NCBI RefSeq assembly: GCF_000482745.1 | Contig: NZ_AXWQ01000004.1 | Location: 124,001 to 188,000, forward strand | From: Oleidesulfovibrio alaskensis DSM 16109 | GTDB lineage: Bacteria > Desulfobacterota > Desulfovibrionia > Desulfovibrionales > Desulfovibrionaceae | Direction: 5' to 3' | Length of the DNA: 64,000 nt | In this document: positions 33,089-42,277 of the stretch, one piece after another | Numbering within the stretch: position 1 is the first letter of the stretch | Layout of the letters: each line of letters opens with the position of its first letter | Notes under the pieces: generated by a model | What the model saw: only the letters and a program-made list of their open reading frames with translations | The model's database searches: none | What the model was told of the DNA's origin: nothing | Position numbers and translations under genes: made by a program

Positions 33089-33532
33089 TGTCTGCACCGG
33101 ACACCGCCAACCCGCCACCGCCATCAGCTATAGTTGCACCGACTCCACGCTGTCCCCTCACTCGTACAGGCGCAAGACCTGAAACTGAAGACGAACCCTG
33201 ATCCCATTAACATCGTTGCGAATTTGTGGACACCATGAGCTTCTGCCACGCAGTTGCAATCAGATGCAGCAATGACTCCTGCCGGAGCGCAGAATTCATG
33301 CCTACCCTGCGACACAAACTCAAAAAGCCTGCCGTACTGCAAAGCCCCCTCAATCGACGCTGACGGTGAACTGCTGCCCGATGACCAGGCTACATTTTTG
33401 CCGATTCTTTGCGCGCAAAACAGCATCTCCTTATAAAAACATCACTTTCATCATAACCTACCAACTATCCATTTTTTTATTTTGCATCTTGCACAATCAT
33501 TTTTTCTGCGGTATTCGTAGCTCACTTTTATA
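33089..33532. other. Intergenic region before the TonB operon
   Basis: About 445 bp with no convincing gene. The last 120 bp are AT-rich, as expected for a promoter region; TTGCAC at 33489 with TATTCG 17 nt later is a weak promoter candidate. Confidence 0.45.
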
Positions 33533-33551
33533 GATAATGAGTTTCAGAATC
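33533..33551. promoter_or_regulatory. Fur-box-like site before the TonB operon
   Basis: The 19 nt from 33533 match the classic Fur consensus GATAATGATAATCATTATC at 14 positions (I compared base by base), with both outer parts preserved. It overlaps the region between a putative -10 (TATAGA at 33529) and the first gene. Iron repression of a TonB system is a common arrangement. Confidence 0.5.
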
Positions 33552-33584
33552 AAAATCAAAAAGGATCTGTACCCGGTGAAGTTA

Positions 33585-34343
33585 ATGAAACCAAATTGTT
33601 ATCTTACATCTGCCGCACTCCTGCTTCTTATGCCGTTATCGGTCTTGGCAGCTTCCCCTGCTGCTGATGTCATTGCCGAAACAGCCAAAGCAATACAGGC
33701 GGAATCAGCGGCACAGGCAGATTATTCCCGCTGGGCAGATCAAAAAGAAGCACTCGGCGCTGAAATCCGTGATCTGAAAGCCACAGACACATGGCTCGAT
33801 TTTCAGAATGAGAAATACGCAGCCTATATCAATAAGCAGCATGAAGTAATTGCCGAACTCCAGCGAAGAAAACAGGAAGCCCGACGCATTCAGATGGAGC
33901 TGGAGCCTTTTCTGGAAACCATTGTCGATGACCTTGCCCTATTCATACAAAGCGACCTGCCCTTTCTGGCAGAAGAGCGGGCGGCAAGAGTGGCCTTTTT
34001 GCGCGACAGTCTGGGCGACTACAGGCTGGAGCTCAGCGAAAAGCTACGAAGAGTTTTTGAAGCTCTGCACGTTGAAGCAGAATACGGACGCACAATTGAA
34101 GTAGCTGCGCAGGAACTGACCATTGAAGGAGAGCCGAGGCAGGTTTCGCTTTTCCGCCTGGGCAGAACAGCACTCTACTACACCACGGGTGACGGTGCCC
34201 GGGCAGGCATGTGGAATGCTGCGACGCAGACATGGCAATCTCTCGATCAGGATACCGCCCGCACCCTGCACAAAGCTGAAGAAATGGCGGCGCGCAAACG
34301 TGCAGTTGAGCTTCTGCAACTACCCATCGGAAAGGTACAATGA
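33585..34343 (+). CDS. DUF3450 periplasmic protein of a TtpC-type TonB system
   Basis: 252 aa from the ATG at 33585 (GGTGAAG upstream); an ATG at 33537 lies inside the Fur-like site and has no ribosome site. Signal peptide ALLLLMPLSVLAA, then coiled coil (EAARRIQMEL-type helices around KQHEVIAELQRRKQEARR) and a C-terminal globular part with VSLFRLGRTALYYTT and MWNAATQTWQSL. DUF3450 proteins are the first gene of Vibrio TonB2-type clusters. The 4-nt overlap with the next gene shows coupling. Its exact job in energy transfer is unknown. Confidence 0.85.
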   Translation: MKPNCYLTSAALLLLMPLSVLAASPAADVIAETAKAIQAESAAQADYSRWADQKEALGAEIRDLKATDTWLDFQNEKYAAYINKQHEVIAELQRRKQEARRIQMELEPFLETIVDDLALFIQSDLPFLAEERAARVAFLRDSLGDYRLELSEKLRRVFEALHVEAEYGRTIEVAAQELTIEGEPRQVSLFRLGRTALYYTTGDGARAGMWNAATQTWQSLDQDTARTLHKAEEMAARKRAVELLQLPIGKVQ

Positions 34344-35764
34344 AATACAAAATACTCACACTGGTTACACTGCTGATAACCGCCAGCGTGCCGGCACACG
34401 CCCAGTGGTCCGGTGCGGTGGCTGAAACCCGCAAACTGGCTGCGGAAACCCGCTCAGAGGCAGCCAAAACCCGCGACCTGATAACATCGGAAAAAAAAGC
34501 TGTGGTGAACGAAAAAGCGCAGCTTGAAAAAGTGATTGCCGCCAAGCACAAGCAGCACGAAGAGCTTAAAGCCAGATACGAAGCTTTGCTGCAGCAGGAA
34601 GCCCGACTGAAAGAGGAGCTGGCGCAGCAGGCCCATGAACTGAAAACCATTGACGGCACCATCCGCACTTCAGCCAAGCAGGCCAGAGACTATTTTCACG
34701 AAAGCCTCACAACACCTGAATTTCCGCATCGTGAACCGGTGCTGAGCGCCATCCTGACTCCGGAAACCTTTCCCGGACTTGAAGGCATAAAAAATCTGCT
34801 GCGGCTTTATATGGAAGAGATGTCCGCCTCAGGACGTGTACAGCTTCGCGAAGGGTCTTTTGTCAATGCTGACGGACGCACAGAAACCGCCCGACTGCTG
34901 CGTATAGGCACATTCACAGCTGCCTTTAAAAAACAGGACGGCACTGCCGGATTTCTGCGTCCCCTGCATGAAGGTTCGTTACTGGGCGCTGTTCCGGGAA
35001 ATCCCGGCTGGACGCTGGGACGCGGAATGCGGGCGTACTTTGAAGGCGAAAGCGATACCTTTCCGGTAGATATTTCCAACGGAGCGGCGCTGGCCAGGCT
35101 GGAGCAGGACCAGAAAGGAATATACGAGTGGCTCCAGACAGGCGGCCTACTGGTATGGCCCATCATTCTGGTGGGCATCATCGCGCTGGGCCTTGTTATT
35201 GAACGTTTTTACACACTGGGCAGGCTGCGCGGAAATTCTGACAGAAACATGCAGACCATACTGTCCATGATTCGTGCCAGAAAATGGCATGAGTGTCAGG
35301 AATTCTGCGCGAGGGCTTCCAATTTTCCCACATGCCGTATCATAGGACATACTCTGGGATATATGGGGGCAACCCGCGAGATTATTGAAAACGCTTATCA
35401 GGAAGCAATGCTCAAAGAGTTGCCTGTTCTGGAACGCTTTCTGCCCACACTCAGCGTGCTGGCAGCGGTGGCGCCGCTTCTGGGGCTTCTGGGTACCGTC
35501 ACCGGCATGATCAACACCTTTCAGACAATCACACTGTACGGTACCGGCGACCCGCGCATGATGTCGGGCGGTATTTCAGAAGCATTGATCACCACTCAGC
35601 TGGGACTGGCCGTGGCCGTGCCCATCATGATTCTGCATCACATTCTGGAACGGCGGGTAGATGCTCTGATGGGCGACATGGAAGAAAAAGGAACAAGCTT
35701 TACTGTAGCACTGATGCAGCAGGGCCAGATACGACAGGGAGAATCATACGGTGCAGCTGCATGA
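34340..35764 (+). CDS. ttpC: TtpC-like protein: periplasmic coiled coil fused to MotA/TolQ/ExbB domain
   Basis: 474 aa. N-terminal signal (LVTLLITASVPAHA), a coiled-coil DUF3450-like periplasmic region (about 25-260), then a membrane domain of the MotA/TolQ/ExbB family: WPIILVGIIALGLVIERFYT (about 271-290), LPTLSVLAAVAPLLGLLGTV and MINTFQTITLYGTGDPRMMS. This architecture is TtpC of the Vibrio TonB2 system, an extra ExbB-like component needed for transport. It overlaps DUF3450 (4 nt) and the next exbB (14 nt). Confidence 0.88.
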   Translation: MKYKILTLVTLLITASVPAHAQWSGAVAETRKLAAETRSEAAKTRDLITSEKKAVVNEKAQLEKVIAAKHKQHEELKARYEALLQQEARLKEELAQQAHELKTIDGTIRTSAKQARDYFHESLTTPEFPHREPVLSAILTPETFPGLEGIKNLLRLYMEEMSASGRVQLREGSFVNADGRTETARLLRIGTFTAAFKKQDGTAGFLRPLHEGSLLGAVPGNPGWTLGRGMRAYFEGESDTFPVDISNGAALARLEQDQKGIYEWLQTGGLLVWPIILVGIIALGLVIERFYTLGRLRGNSDRNMQTILSMIRARKWHECQEFCARASNFPTCRIIGHTLGYMGATREIIENAYQEAMLKELPVLERFLPTLSVLAAVAPLLGLLGTVTGMINTFQTITLYGTGDPRMMSGGISEALITTQLGLAVAVPIMILHHILERRVDALMGDMEEKGTSFTVALMQQGQIRQGESYGAAA

Positions 35765-36377
35765 TTATCTTGAACAGGTGCTGGTGTATTTTAATGCCGG
35801 AGGGCCGACTATGGTTCCTATCATGGCATTCTCGTTTGCCATCTGGCTTATAATATTACTCAAATCATACTGGTTCATTACCGAAAACCGCTGCGAGGCC
35901 GCGCCGGCGGACTGCCTGCGCACCACGCCGCAGGAAAAATGCAGATGCGCCTGCTGGCAACGGGAAATAGCTGATGCGTACATTCAGTCAAAAAGCGACG
36001 CCCCCGACCTGAACCGCAAACTGCTGCATAGTCTCTGTGTCAGGCAGCATGCAAAAACAAACAGGCTTATCGCCACGCTTTTTATTCTGGCAGCCATCAC
36101 CCCCCTGCTGGGTCTGCTCGGCACAGTCTCCGGCATGATATCAACATTTAACGTCATATCCCAGTTCGGCACCGGCAACGCACGGGCCCTTGCCTCCGGC
36201 ATATCAGAAGCCCTTGTAACCACGCAGAGCGGACTGGTGGCAGCTATTCCCGGTCTGCTCATGGCAGCCATACTGGCCCGCAGGGCAGACAAAATGAAAA
36301 AACGTATGGAAATGTTCTGCATAGGACTTCAGTACGAAACCGACAGCCCCATGACCTCAACCCACACGGCCGGTTAA
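35751..36377 (+). CDS. exbB: ExbB-type proton-channel subunit
   Basis: 208 aa from a GTG at 35751 that overlaps ttpC. Three membrane helices: MVPIMAFSFAIWLIILLKSY, LIATLFILAAITPLLGLLGTV and ALVTTQSGLVAAIPGLLMAA. GTVSGMISTFNVISQFGTGN is the family loop. With ExbD it uses the proton motive force to energise TonB. A cysteine-rich cytoplasmic stretch (CEAAPADCLRTTPQEKCRC) is unusual. Confidence 0.9.
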   Translation: MQLHDYLEQVLVYFNAGGPTMVPIMAFSFAIWLIILLKSYWFITENRCEAAPADCLRTTPQEKCRCACWQREIADAYIQSKSDAPDLNRKLLHSLCVRQHAKTNRLIATLFILAAITPLLGLLGTVSGMISTFNVISQFGTGNARALASGISEALVTTQSGLVAAIPGLLMAAILARRADKMKKRMEMFCIGLQYETDSPMTSTHTAG

Positions 36378-36379
36378 CC

Positions 36380-36790
36380 ATGCAAAGCATCCGCTATACC
36401 CGTGCCGCCCGCAACAGGCGCAGCGAAGTCAACATGACACCGCTTATTGATATGGTGTTCATCCTGCTGATTTTCTTCATTGTGACCACCAGTTTTGTGC
36501 GGGAATCCGGCATAGATGTAAATCGTCCTGCTGCCCAGTCGGCGGAAACCAAAGAAAAAGCGAACGTCATACTGGGGCTGACCAGCGAAGGCAGAATATA
36601 TGTTGAAGGCAGAACGCTGGATATACGCTCCGTACGGGCGTACATGGAACGGTTTCTGGCGGAAACCCCCGAAGGATCAGTCGTTATTGTAGCCGATAAA
36701 CAGAGCATGACGGGCAACGCGGTGCAGGTTCTCGACCAGTGCCGTCTGGCCGGAGTGCGCAACATCAGCATTGCGGCCAAAAAAGAATGA
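36380..36790 (+). CDS. exbD: ExbD-type proton-channel subunit
   Basis: 136 aa. One membrane helix right after the N-terminus: RSEVNMTPLIDMVFILLIFF holds the conserved Asp (LIDMVF) that carries protons. The periplasmic domain ends with VVIVADKQSMTGNAVQVLDQ and GVRNISIAAKK, the ExbD/TolR fold. It lies 2 nt after exbB and overlaps tonB by 4 nt. Confidence 0.93.
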   Translation: MQSIRYTRAARNRRSEVNMTPLIDMVFILLIFFIVTTSFVRESGIDVNRPAAQSAETKEKANVILGLTSEGRIYVEGRTLDIRSVRAYMERFLAETPEGSVVIVADKQSMTGNAVQVLDQCRLAGVRNISIAAKKE

Positions 36791-37446
36791 TTGTCAGGCC
36801 CATACGACACACCGGCAGACTGATTGCCGGAGCGGCAGGTGCCGTTTTCATGGTGGGACTGCTGCATGTGGGTATCCTGCAGCTTAACCGTGGCGGCGAG
36901 ACAACCCATCCTGAAGAAATACACGGTGCCATCAGGTTGGCACAGCAGACAGACGAGCCGCCTGTCCCCGAAGAGCGGGCGAAAACCATAAAGGAAACCC
37001 CGCCGCCGGAAAAACTCCCCAGAACATTTTCATCGAAACAGACTTCGCGGCCGCAACGCCCCGCCATGACGCAGGCTCCGTCTTTTTCCGCAGAGCTGCA
37101 TCCGTCCGTGAAAGGCGGCATGGTCATGCCCGCGCTGTCCGTGGCCGGAGCAACCTTTACCCTTGCCGAAGTGGATACGCCGCCGCGGGTGGTACGCACC
37201 GTACCCCTAAAGTACCCGCTTGTGGCCAAACGCAGCAACATTGAAGGCTATGTGATCGTAAACATGCTTGTGACTGCCGAGGGCAAACCCGAGCAACTGA
37301 GCATACAGGCCGCTTCTCCGGCAGGTATTTTTGAAGAATCTGCTCTTGAGGCAGCCCGGCAGTCGCGTTTCACTCCCGGAAAGCTCAACGGGCAGGCTGT
37401 TGACACATGGGTTCAGCAACCGTTTGAATTTAAAGTGACGCAATGA
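36787..37446 (+). CDS. tonB: TonB-family energy transducer
   Basis: 219 aa from the ATG at 36787, overlapping the exbD stop. One N-terminal membrane anchor (LIAGAAGAVFMVGLLHVGIL), a Pro-rich spacer (DEPPVPEERAKTIKETPPPE, KLPRTF), and the C-terminal TonB domain with PLKYPLVAKRSNIEGYVIV and AARQSRFTPGKLNGQAVDTW. It transmits energy to outer-membrane receptors. No TonB-dependent receptor lies in this window. Confidence 0.92.
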   Translation: MIVRPIRHTGRLIAGAAGAVFMVGLLHVGILQLNRGGETTHPEEIHGAIRLAQQTDEPPVPEERAKTIKETPPPEKLPRTFSSKQTSRPQRPAMTQAPSFSAELHPSVKGGMVMPALSVAGATFTLAEVDTPPRVVRTVPLKYPLVAKRSNIEGYVIVNMLVTAEGKPEQLSIQAASPAGIFEESALEAARQSRFTPGKLNGQAVDTWVQQPFEFKVTQ

Positions 37447-38612
37447 AATACGCCATACTTGTATCATCTGTTTTACTGCTGCTCTGCATCAGCATAAAGA
37501 CGTCCCGGGCAGACGCATTGCCCGCCGAAGCCAGAAAACCTCTGCACACAGCGCAGCAGTATATCCAGAAAGAACGCTACAACGAGGCGGCTGCTGTTCT
37601 TGAGGATTATTTAGCCACTGCCGCAGACCCTGCCCCGCCGGAAGCATATCTGCTGCTTGGCGGGGCGTACAGCCATGCAGAAAAAACCATGCAGGCTCTG
37701 GAAATATGCAAAAAAGGTCTGCGGAATTTTCCGGAAAATGCCATGCTGCACCACAATGCAGGAATCGCCGCATATTCGCTCAAGCGCTATGCCGAAGCCG
37801 CATTACATCTTGAAAAAAGCTGCACCCTGCAAAAAAAACCACAAGCGGCACTGCTTCTGCAGACAGGATATGCCTATTATCAGGCCGAACACTACAAGGA
37901 TGCAGCACGCGTACTGCAACTGTTGCTGGACAGATATACACCGCATCAGAAGCAATGGGTAAACCTGGCGGTACATGCCCACCTTAACGCAGGGGCAGCC
38001 CGGAAGGCGGAAGAAATCATACTTTCCGAAATCGGGGCAGAAAGCATCACTCCGGACTACCTGAAGCTGCTTGCCAATATTTACCTTGAGCAGGAAAAAA
38101 CAGCCAGTGCCGCTGCCGCCATGGAACTGTATTCGCGTCTCACAACCATGTCCGCTCAGGACTTCAGCTGGCTGAGGTCGCTTTACCGCTATCTGAACGC
38201 GCCCCTGCTGGAGCTTCACACGCTCAGCCGTACCGGCGCACAGGCCGGTTCGCCCCAGACGGCTCTGCAGACGGCAAAGCTGTATGCAGAGGCAGGCAGA
38301 GCGCTTCAGGCTGTGGCTCTGCTGCAAAAACACGCCGGTCAGAATGCCCTTATGGAACAGGGAAAAATTCTGTACAACGCCAGAAAGTTTGCCGATGCCC
38401 GCACAGCCCTGCAAAAAGTGACTGACCCCGACCTGCAGCAACAGGCCAGATTCTATCTTGCTCTTTGCGCATGGGAACAGCAGCAATGGAGTTCCGCGCG
38501 CAGCAGTCTGCAGCAGATCAGCAGACAGTCACCGTTTGCAGCACAGGCCCGTCCGTATCTGAACATTCTTGACGAGCTGGACAAAGCAAAAGAACTGCAG
38601 CCATCATCATAA
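37443..38612 (+). CDS. Exported TPR protein of the TonB operon
   Basis: 389 aa. Signal peptide AILVSSVLLLLCISI followed by ADA. TPR repeats throughout: YIQKERYNEAAAVLEDYLA, AEKTMQALEICKKGLRNFPE, AYYQAEHYKDAARVLQLLLD, GKILYNARKFADARTALQKV. It overlaps tonB by 4 nt and closes the operon; the same position is taken by a TPR gene in Vibrio TonB2 clusters. Probably scaffolds the transducer; role unproven. Confidence 0.85.
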   Translation: MKYAILVSSVLLLLCISIKTSRADALPAEARKPLHTAQQYIQKERYNEAAAVLEDYLATAADPAPPEAYLLLGGAYSHAEKTMQALEICKKGLRNFPENAMLHHNAGIAAYSLKRYAEAALHLEKSCTLQKKPQAALLLQTGYAYYQAEHYKDAARVLQLLLDRYTPHQKQWVNLAVHAHLNAGAARKAEEIILSEIGAESITPDYLKLLANIYLEQEKTASAAAAMELYSRLTTMSAQDFSWLRSLYRYLNAPLLELHTLSRTGAQAGSPQTALQTAKLYAEAGRALQAVALLQKHAGQNALMEQGKILYNARKFADARTALQKVTDPDLQQQARFYLALCAWEQQQWSSARSSLQQISRQSPFAAQARPYLNILDELDKAKELQPSS

Positions 38613-38958
38613 ACGCCGCTCTGCCGTGCTGCAGCAATGTCATGCGCAGCCATGCGCATGCTGCTCTGTTGTCTCCCTGCCCTCCCTATATCGCCTCTTC
38701 GCCGCGCCCCGGCCTGCGTACGGCAACGGCTGCCTTCTTGCCGCCGTTTCCGGCGCGGGCCGCTTTCCACAATCCTCCGGCACCATCTCCGCCCTGCAAT
38801 CCGCTGCCGCAATCTGCCCCGTACCGGCGATTGCCGGCATGCGGCAAAACTTTATCAATGAAATAACAGCCGATTCATACATAATTACCGCTACAACAGT
38901 CATTCTGCTCACAACAGCGTCTTATCCGGATGCATCCAGACAGGCAGAGAGGTCCGCC
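38613..38958. other. Intergenic region between the TonB operon and the chemoreceptor
   Basis: About 345 bp. Open frames in it are compositionally unlike neighbouring proteins (Arg, Ser, Cys, Pro rich) and have no ribosome sites. The chemoreceptor frame is open upstream of 38959 but this part is not considered coding. Confidence 0.55.
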
Positions 38959-40644
38959 ATGCTCAACAAGCTTAGTATCCGTTCCATTATCCTGTTCACC
39001 GTGCTGCTGGGCCCAGTGGTGCTGACAGTGCTGCTGGCGGGACAACGCCTGAACGATATCAAAGAAAGTTCCAGACAGGCCATTCTGAGTCAGAGCCGTG
39101 CCATAGTACAGCTGGCGGAAGATACCCGTAATGAAATGGCGCACAAGCTCAATGACGGTATTCTGAAACCGCTGGACAGCTTGCCTGCGGACAAGGTGCT
39201 GAGCGCGGTACCTGTTGTGACAGCCATGCGCATTGCCCAGCAGAGTTCACAGAAAGCCAACTATACATTCCGCGCTCCCAAAATATCACCACGAAACCCC
39301 GCCAACGAACCGACTCCGGCAGAGCTGAAAGCGCTCAGCGCCATGAAGCGGGACAATCTCAATGAATACATTATCACGGAACCGGACAGGATTCTGTATT
39401 TCCGCCCTGTACGCCTGACAGAAGAATGCATGTACTGCCACGGCGAACCGAAAGGCACCCGCGACGTGACAGGCGGGATCAAGGAAGGCTGGAAAACAGG
39501 AGATATCCACGGCGCATTTGTCGTCATCAGCTCTCTGGACGAAGCCAACAGAGACATGGCGCGGGCGCGGATGAGCGTTGCAGGCTGGGCGGGCGGCGTT
39601 CTGGCCGTTATCCTCAGCATAACATGGCTTATGCTGAAGCGCAGGGTCATATCACCTCTCAACAACCTGCAGAGTATAACAGAAGAGATGGCACAGGGCC
39701 GCTTTGACAAAACGATCCGGTCCACAGCCAGAGATGAGTTCGCCATGCTTACAGAATCGCTGGGCAAAATGCAGTCTCGCGTGGCCATGACAGTACAGGG
39801 AGTCAAGGTCACGGCATCGCAGGTGGCGGACGGCAGCAGACACCTTTCCGAATCAAGCCGTTCCATGTCCGAAGGGGCGGTAAGTCAGGCGGCATCCATG
39901 GAAGAAATATCGTCTTCCATGGAAGAGATGGCCTCGAATATCAAGCAGAACGCCCAGAATGCCCGTGAAACCGAAACCATATCGTTGCAGGCGGCACAGC
40001 AGGCGGAACAGGGGGGCACAGCCGTGCTGCGCACGGTGGAAGCAATGAAAGAGATAGCACAAAAAATCACAGTGATTGAAGAGATAGCCCGGCAGACCAA
40101 TCTGCTGGCACTTAACGCGGCCATAGAAGCTGCGCGCGCCGGTGAGCACGGCAAAGGCTTTGCCGTTGTGGCACAGGAAGTACGCAAGCTGGCAGAACGC
40201 TCCGGCAGCTCCGCTGCCGAAATCAACAGCCTGTCAGCATCCAGTCTGGAAGTGGCAGACTCCGCACTGGCCATGCTGCGCAAAATTACCCCCGATATCC
40301 AGAAGACATCGGGGCTGGTGCAGGAAATTGCTGCAGCCTGTGCGGAACAGAATATCGGCGCAGAGCAGATAAACAAGGCTATCCAGCAGCTGGACGCCGT
40401 GGTACAGCAGAATGCAGCCACTTCGGAACAGGTAGCCAGCACTTCCCGGCAACTGGCCGCCGGAGCTGACGAACTGCAACGGAATATCGACTTTTTTCAG
40501 GTAAGCGAACACAGCGCGGGCCATGGCAGCGACTCCGCGGCGCTCAGCCCCGTCAGGCAGGCAGGCCCGGGCAAAAAGCGCTCAGGCCGGAAAAATTCCG
40601 GCGGGCAGAAAAAACATGCAGCAGATGAATTTACCAAGTTCTGA
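38959..40644 (+). CDS. Methyl-accepting chemotaxis protein with heme-binding Tll0287-type sensor
   Basis: 561 aa from the ATG at 38959, with AGAGAGG upstream. First helix IILFTVLLGPVVLTVLLA; a periplasmic DUF3365/Tll0287-type domain with VRLTEECMYCHGEPKGT, in which C157-M-Y-C-H161 is a c-type heme motif; second helix GGVLAVILSITWLML; HAMP (VISPLNNLQSITEEMAQG); and a signalling domain with the conserved tip IARQTNLLALNAAIEAARAG. It should report redox or gas ligands to the flagellar system. Heme chemoreceptors such as DcrA are known in Desulfovibrio. Confidence 0.92.
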   Translation: MLNKLSIRSIILFTVLLGPVVLTVLLAGQRLNDIKESSRQAILSQSRAIVQLAEDTRNEMAHKLNDGILKPLDSLPADKVLSAVPVVTAMRIAQQSSQKANYTFRAPKISPRNPANEPTPAELKALSAMKRDNLNEYIITEPDRILYFRPVRLTEECMYCHGEPKGTRDVTGGIKEGWKTGDIHGAFVVISSLDEANRDMARARMSVAGWAGGVLAVILSITWLMLKRRVISPLNNLQSITEEMAQGRFDKTIRSTARDEFAMLTESLGKMQSRVAMTVQGVKVTASQVADGSRHLSESSRSMSEGAVSQAASMEEISSSMEEMASNIKQNAQNARETETISLQAAQQAEQGGTAVLRTVEAMKEIAQKITVIEEIARQTNLLALNAAIEAARAGEHGKGFAVVAQEVRKLAERSGSSAAEINSLSASSLEVADSALAMLRKITPDIQKTSGLVQEIAAACAEQNIGAEQINKAIQQLDAVVQQNAATSEQVASTSRQLAAGADELQRNIDFFQVSEHSAGHGSDSAALSPVRQAGPGKKRSGRKNSGGQKKHAADEFTKF

Positions 40645-40706
40645 ACCGCAGGCGCGTGGCAACACTACCTGCCGGCGGCAACTGCACCAGCGTAAAAGGC
40701 GGCCTC

Positions 40707-41150
40707 ATGGTCAGTCCCCGAAGAATACTGACGTTCATCCTGCTTATGGCAGCCGCGACAGCATGTTCCGCTGCGCCGCCTCAGGAATCATCCATGCTGC
40801 CGCAGTGTCCTGACCGTCCCAACTGCGTCAGTTCCCTGCAGCAGGGCACAAGCCACGCCGTGCCTCCCATGGCGTTGCACGGCACCACAGAAGCTGCAAT
40901 GGAGACTGCGGAACAGATCCTGCGGCAGATGGGCGCGGCATCAGTCAGCAAAACAGAAAACGGAATCCATGCTGTCTTTCGCAGCAGAATTTTCGGCTTC
41001 AAAGACGACATGCATATTGTCGCTGATTCCTCGCAAGGACTTCTGCATATCAGGTCCGCTTCGCGAACCGGTTATTATGATTTCGGCGTCAACCGGCGGC
41101 GGGCACTGGATTTTGCCGCACGCTATGCCGACGCCACCCGCAGGCCCTGA
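40707..41150 (+). CDS. DUF1499 lipoprotein
   Basis: 147 aa from the ATG at 40707; the frame is open to 40656 but the N-terminal signal ILTFILLMAAATAC fits this start. The lipobox is AATAC. The domain has CPDRPNCVSSL and IFGFKDDMHIVADSSQGLLH, ending RRALDFAARYADA, all features of DUF1499. Function unknown. Convergent with htpX, with 14 bp between the ends. Confidence 0.8.
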   Translation: MVSPRRILTFILLMAAATACSAAPPQESSMLPQCPDRPNCVSSLQQGTSHAVPPMALHGTTEAAMETAEQILRQMGAASVSKTENGIHAVFRSRIFGFKDDMHIVADSSQGLLHIRSASRTGYYDFGVNRRRALDFAARYADATRRP

Positions 41151-41164
41151 CCCTGAAACGCGGC

Positions 41165-42124
41165 TCAGTACCATATTCCACCCAACCGCCATCTGGGGCG
41201 CAGTATCTGCCGGACCGGCACCTGCACCGGCTGCGTGTACCGGACATAGAGCGGCACCTGTGCGCTGCCGCCCTGCGTGTGCATCCGGGCTGCAACAGCC
41301 ATCAGCCTGTTCACCCGCTCATGCGTGGGCGGATGAGTCCGTAAAAAAGAAGGTTCTTCCACTCTTCTGCCCGGTGCCAGCATACGCTCCCAAAGTCCGG
41401 CCCCGGAACGCTCCAGACGCTGCAGCGCCATGGCCAGTCCCTGCGGGTCGCCGCTGAGCCGTGCAGCCATGGCGTCGGCATCAAACTCGCGCGTCCGCGA
41501 CAACGCAAGCTGAAGCAACATGGCCATATGGGGCGCAAGAATAAGCAGCACCACCAGCAGCCACGAAACAGTGACCTCTCCGGCAAGCAGCAGCGGAATG
41601 TTGAGCAGCAACAGAATCTTGCCCGCAGTGGAAAACAACGCCGTCACCCTGCTGACAACATCGGCAAGAGTCATCACACGGGTGTCCGCACCCGCGATAT
41701 GTGACACCTCATGCGCCAGCACGGCAATCAGTTCGCGCATGGTGAGGTTACGCAGCAAAGCGTCGGAAACAGCTATGGCTGCATGCTTTCCGCTGCCGAC
41801 GGTAAAGGCATTAAGCACCGTGCTAGGTATATGATACAGCACCGGCAGATGCTCCAGCCCCGCCCTGCGGCTGAGTTCTGCCAGAGCATGGTACACTGCG
41901 GGCGCATGTTCACTGCGCAGTGGTCTTGCCCTGTACATGCGCAGCAGAATGGCAGGCGACACAGACGGCAGCCACAACAGGGCCGCGCCTGCCGCGGCGA
42001 CAGCCCACACGGCGCCTCCGTCGCCCAGCAGTATCCATCCTGTCAACGCCAGCAGAGCAAGCATCCCTGCCACCAGCAGCACTGTCTGTATCAGATTCCC
42101 GTGGCGGACCCCCTCGTGTAACAT
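41165..42124 (-). CDS. htpX: M48 membrane metalloprotease HtpX
   Basis: 319 aa from the ATG at 42124, chosen for GGAG 7 nt upstream; an ATG at 42136 has none. Two N-terminal helices (QTVLLVAGMLALLALTGWIL, AVWAVAAAGAALLWLPSV), the zinc motif H138-EVS-H142 in AVLAHEVSHIAG, two more helices, and the Glu ligand in SRTREFDADAMAARL. HtpX degrades misfolded inner-membrane proteins. Divergent from the MATE gene. Confidence 0.92.
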   Translation of the reverse strand: MLHEGVRHGNLIQTVLLVAGMLALLALTGWILLGDGGAVWAVAAAGAALLWLPSVSPAILLRMYRARPLRSEHAPAVYHALAELSRRAGLEHLPVLYHIPSTVLNAFTVGSGKHAAIAVSDALLRNLTMRELIAVLAHEVSHIAGADTRVMTLADVVSRVTALFSTAGKILLLLNIPLLLAGEVTVSWLLVVLLILAPHMAMLLQLALSRTREFDADAMAARLSGDPQGLAMALQRLERSGAGLWERMLAPGRRVEEPSFLRTHPPTHERVNRLMAVAARMHTQGGSAQVPLYVRYTQPVQVPVRQILRPRWRLGGIWY

Positions 42125-42277
42125 GATTTTCTCCATATCGCTGTCAGTCAGATCACATCATGAGCTATAACAGCAACCTGTCTTGTCAATGCGCGCCGGA
42201 GTGCTTTTGTTCCCCGGCAAAGTACGCTATGAGTTCCTAACCACGTGCGCAGATTGTGCATTCATACAGGAGCCGCC

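Noticed and set aside
36739..36786. Longer TonB start inside exbD
   Set aside because: The extension is a frame-shifted read of exbD; ATG 36787 overlaps the exbD stop in the usual coupled manner.
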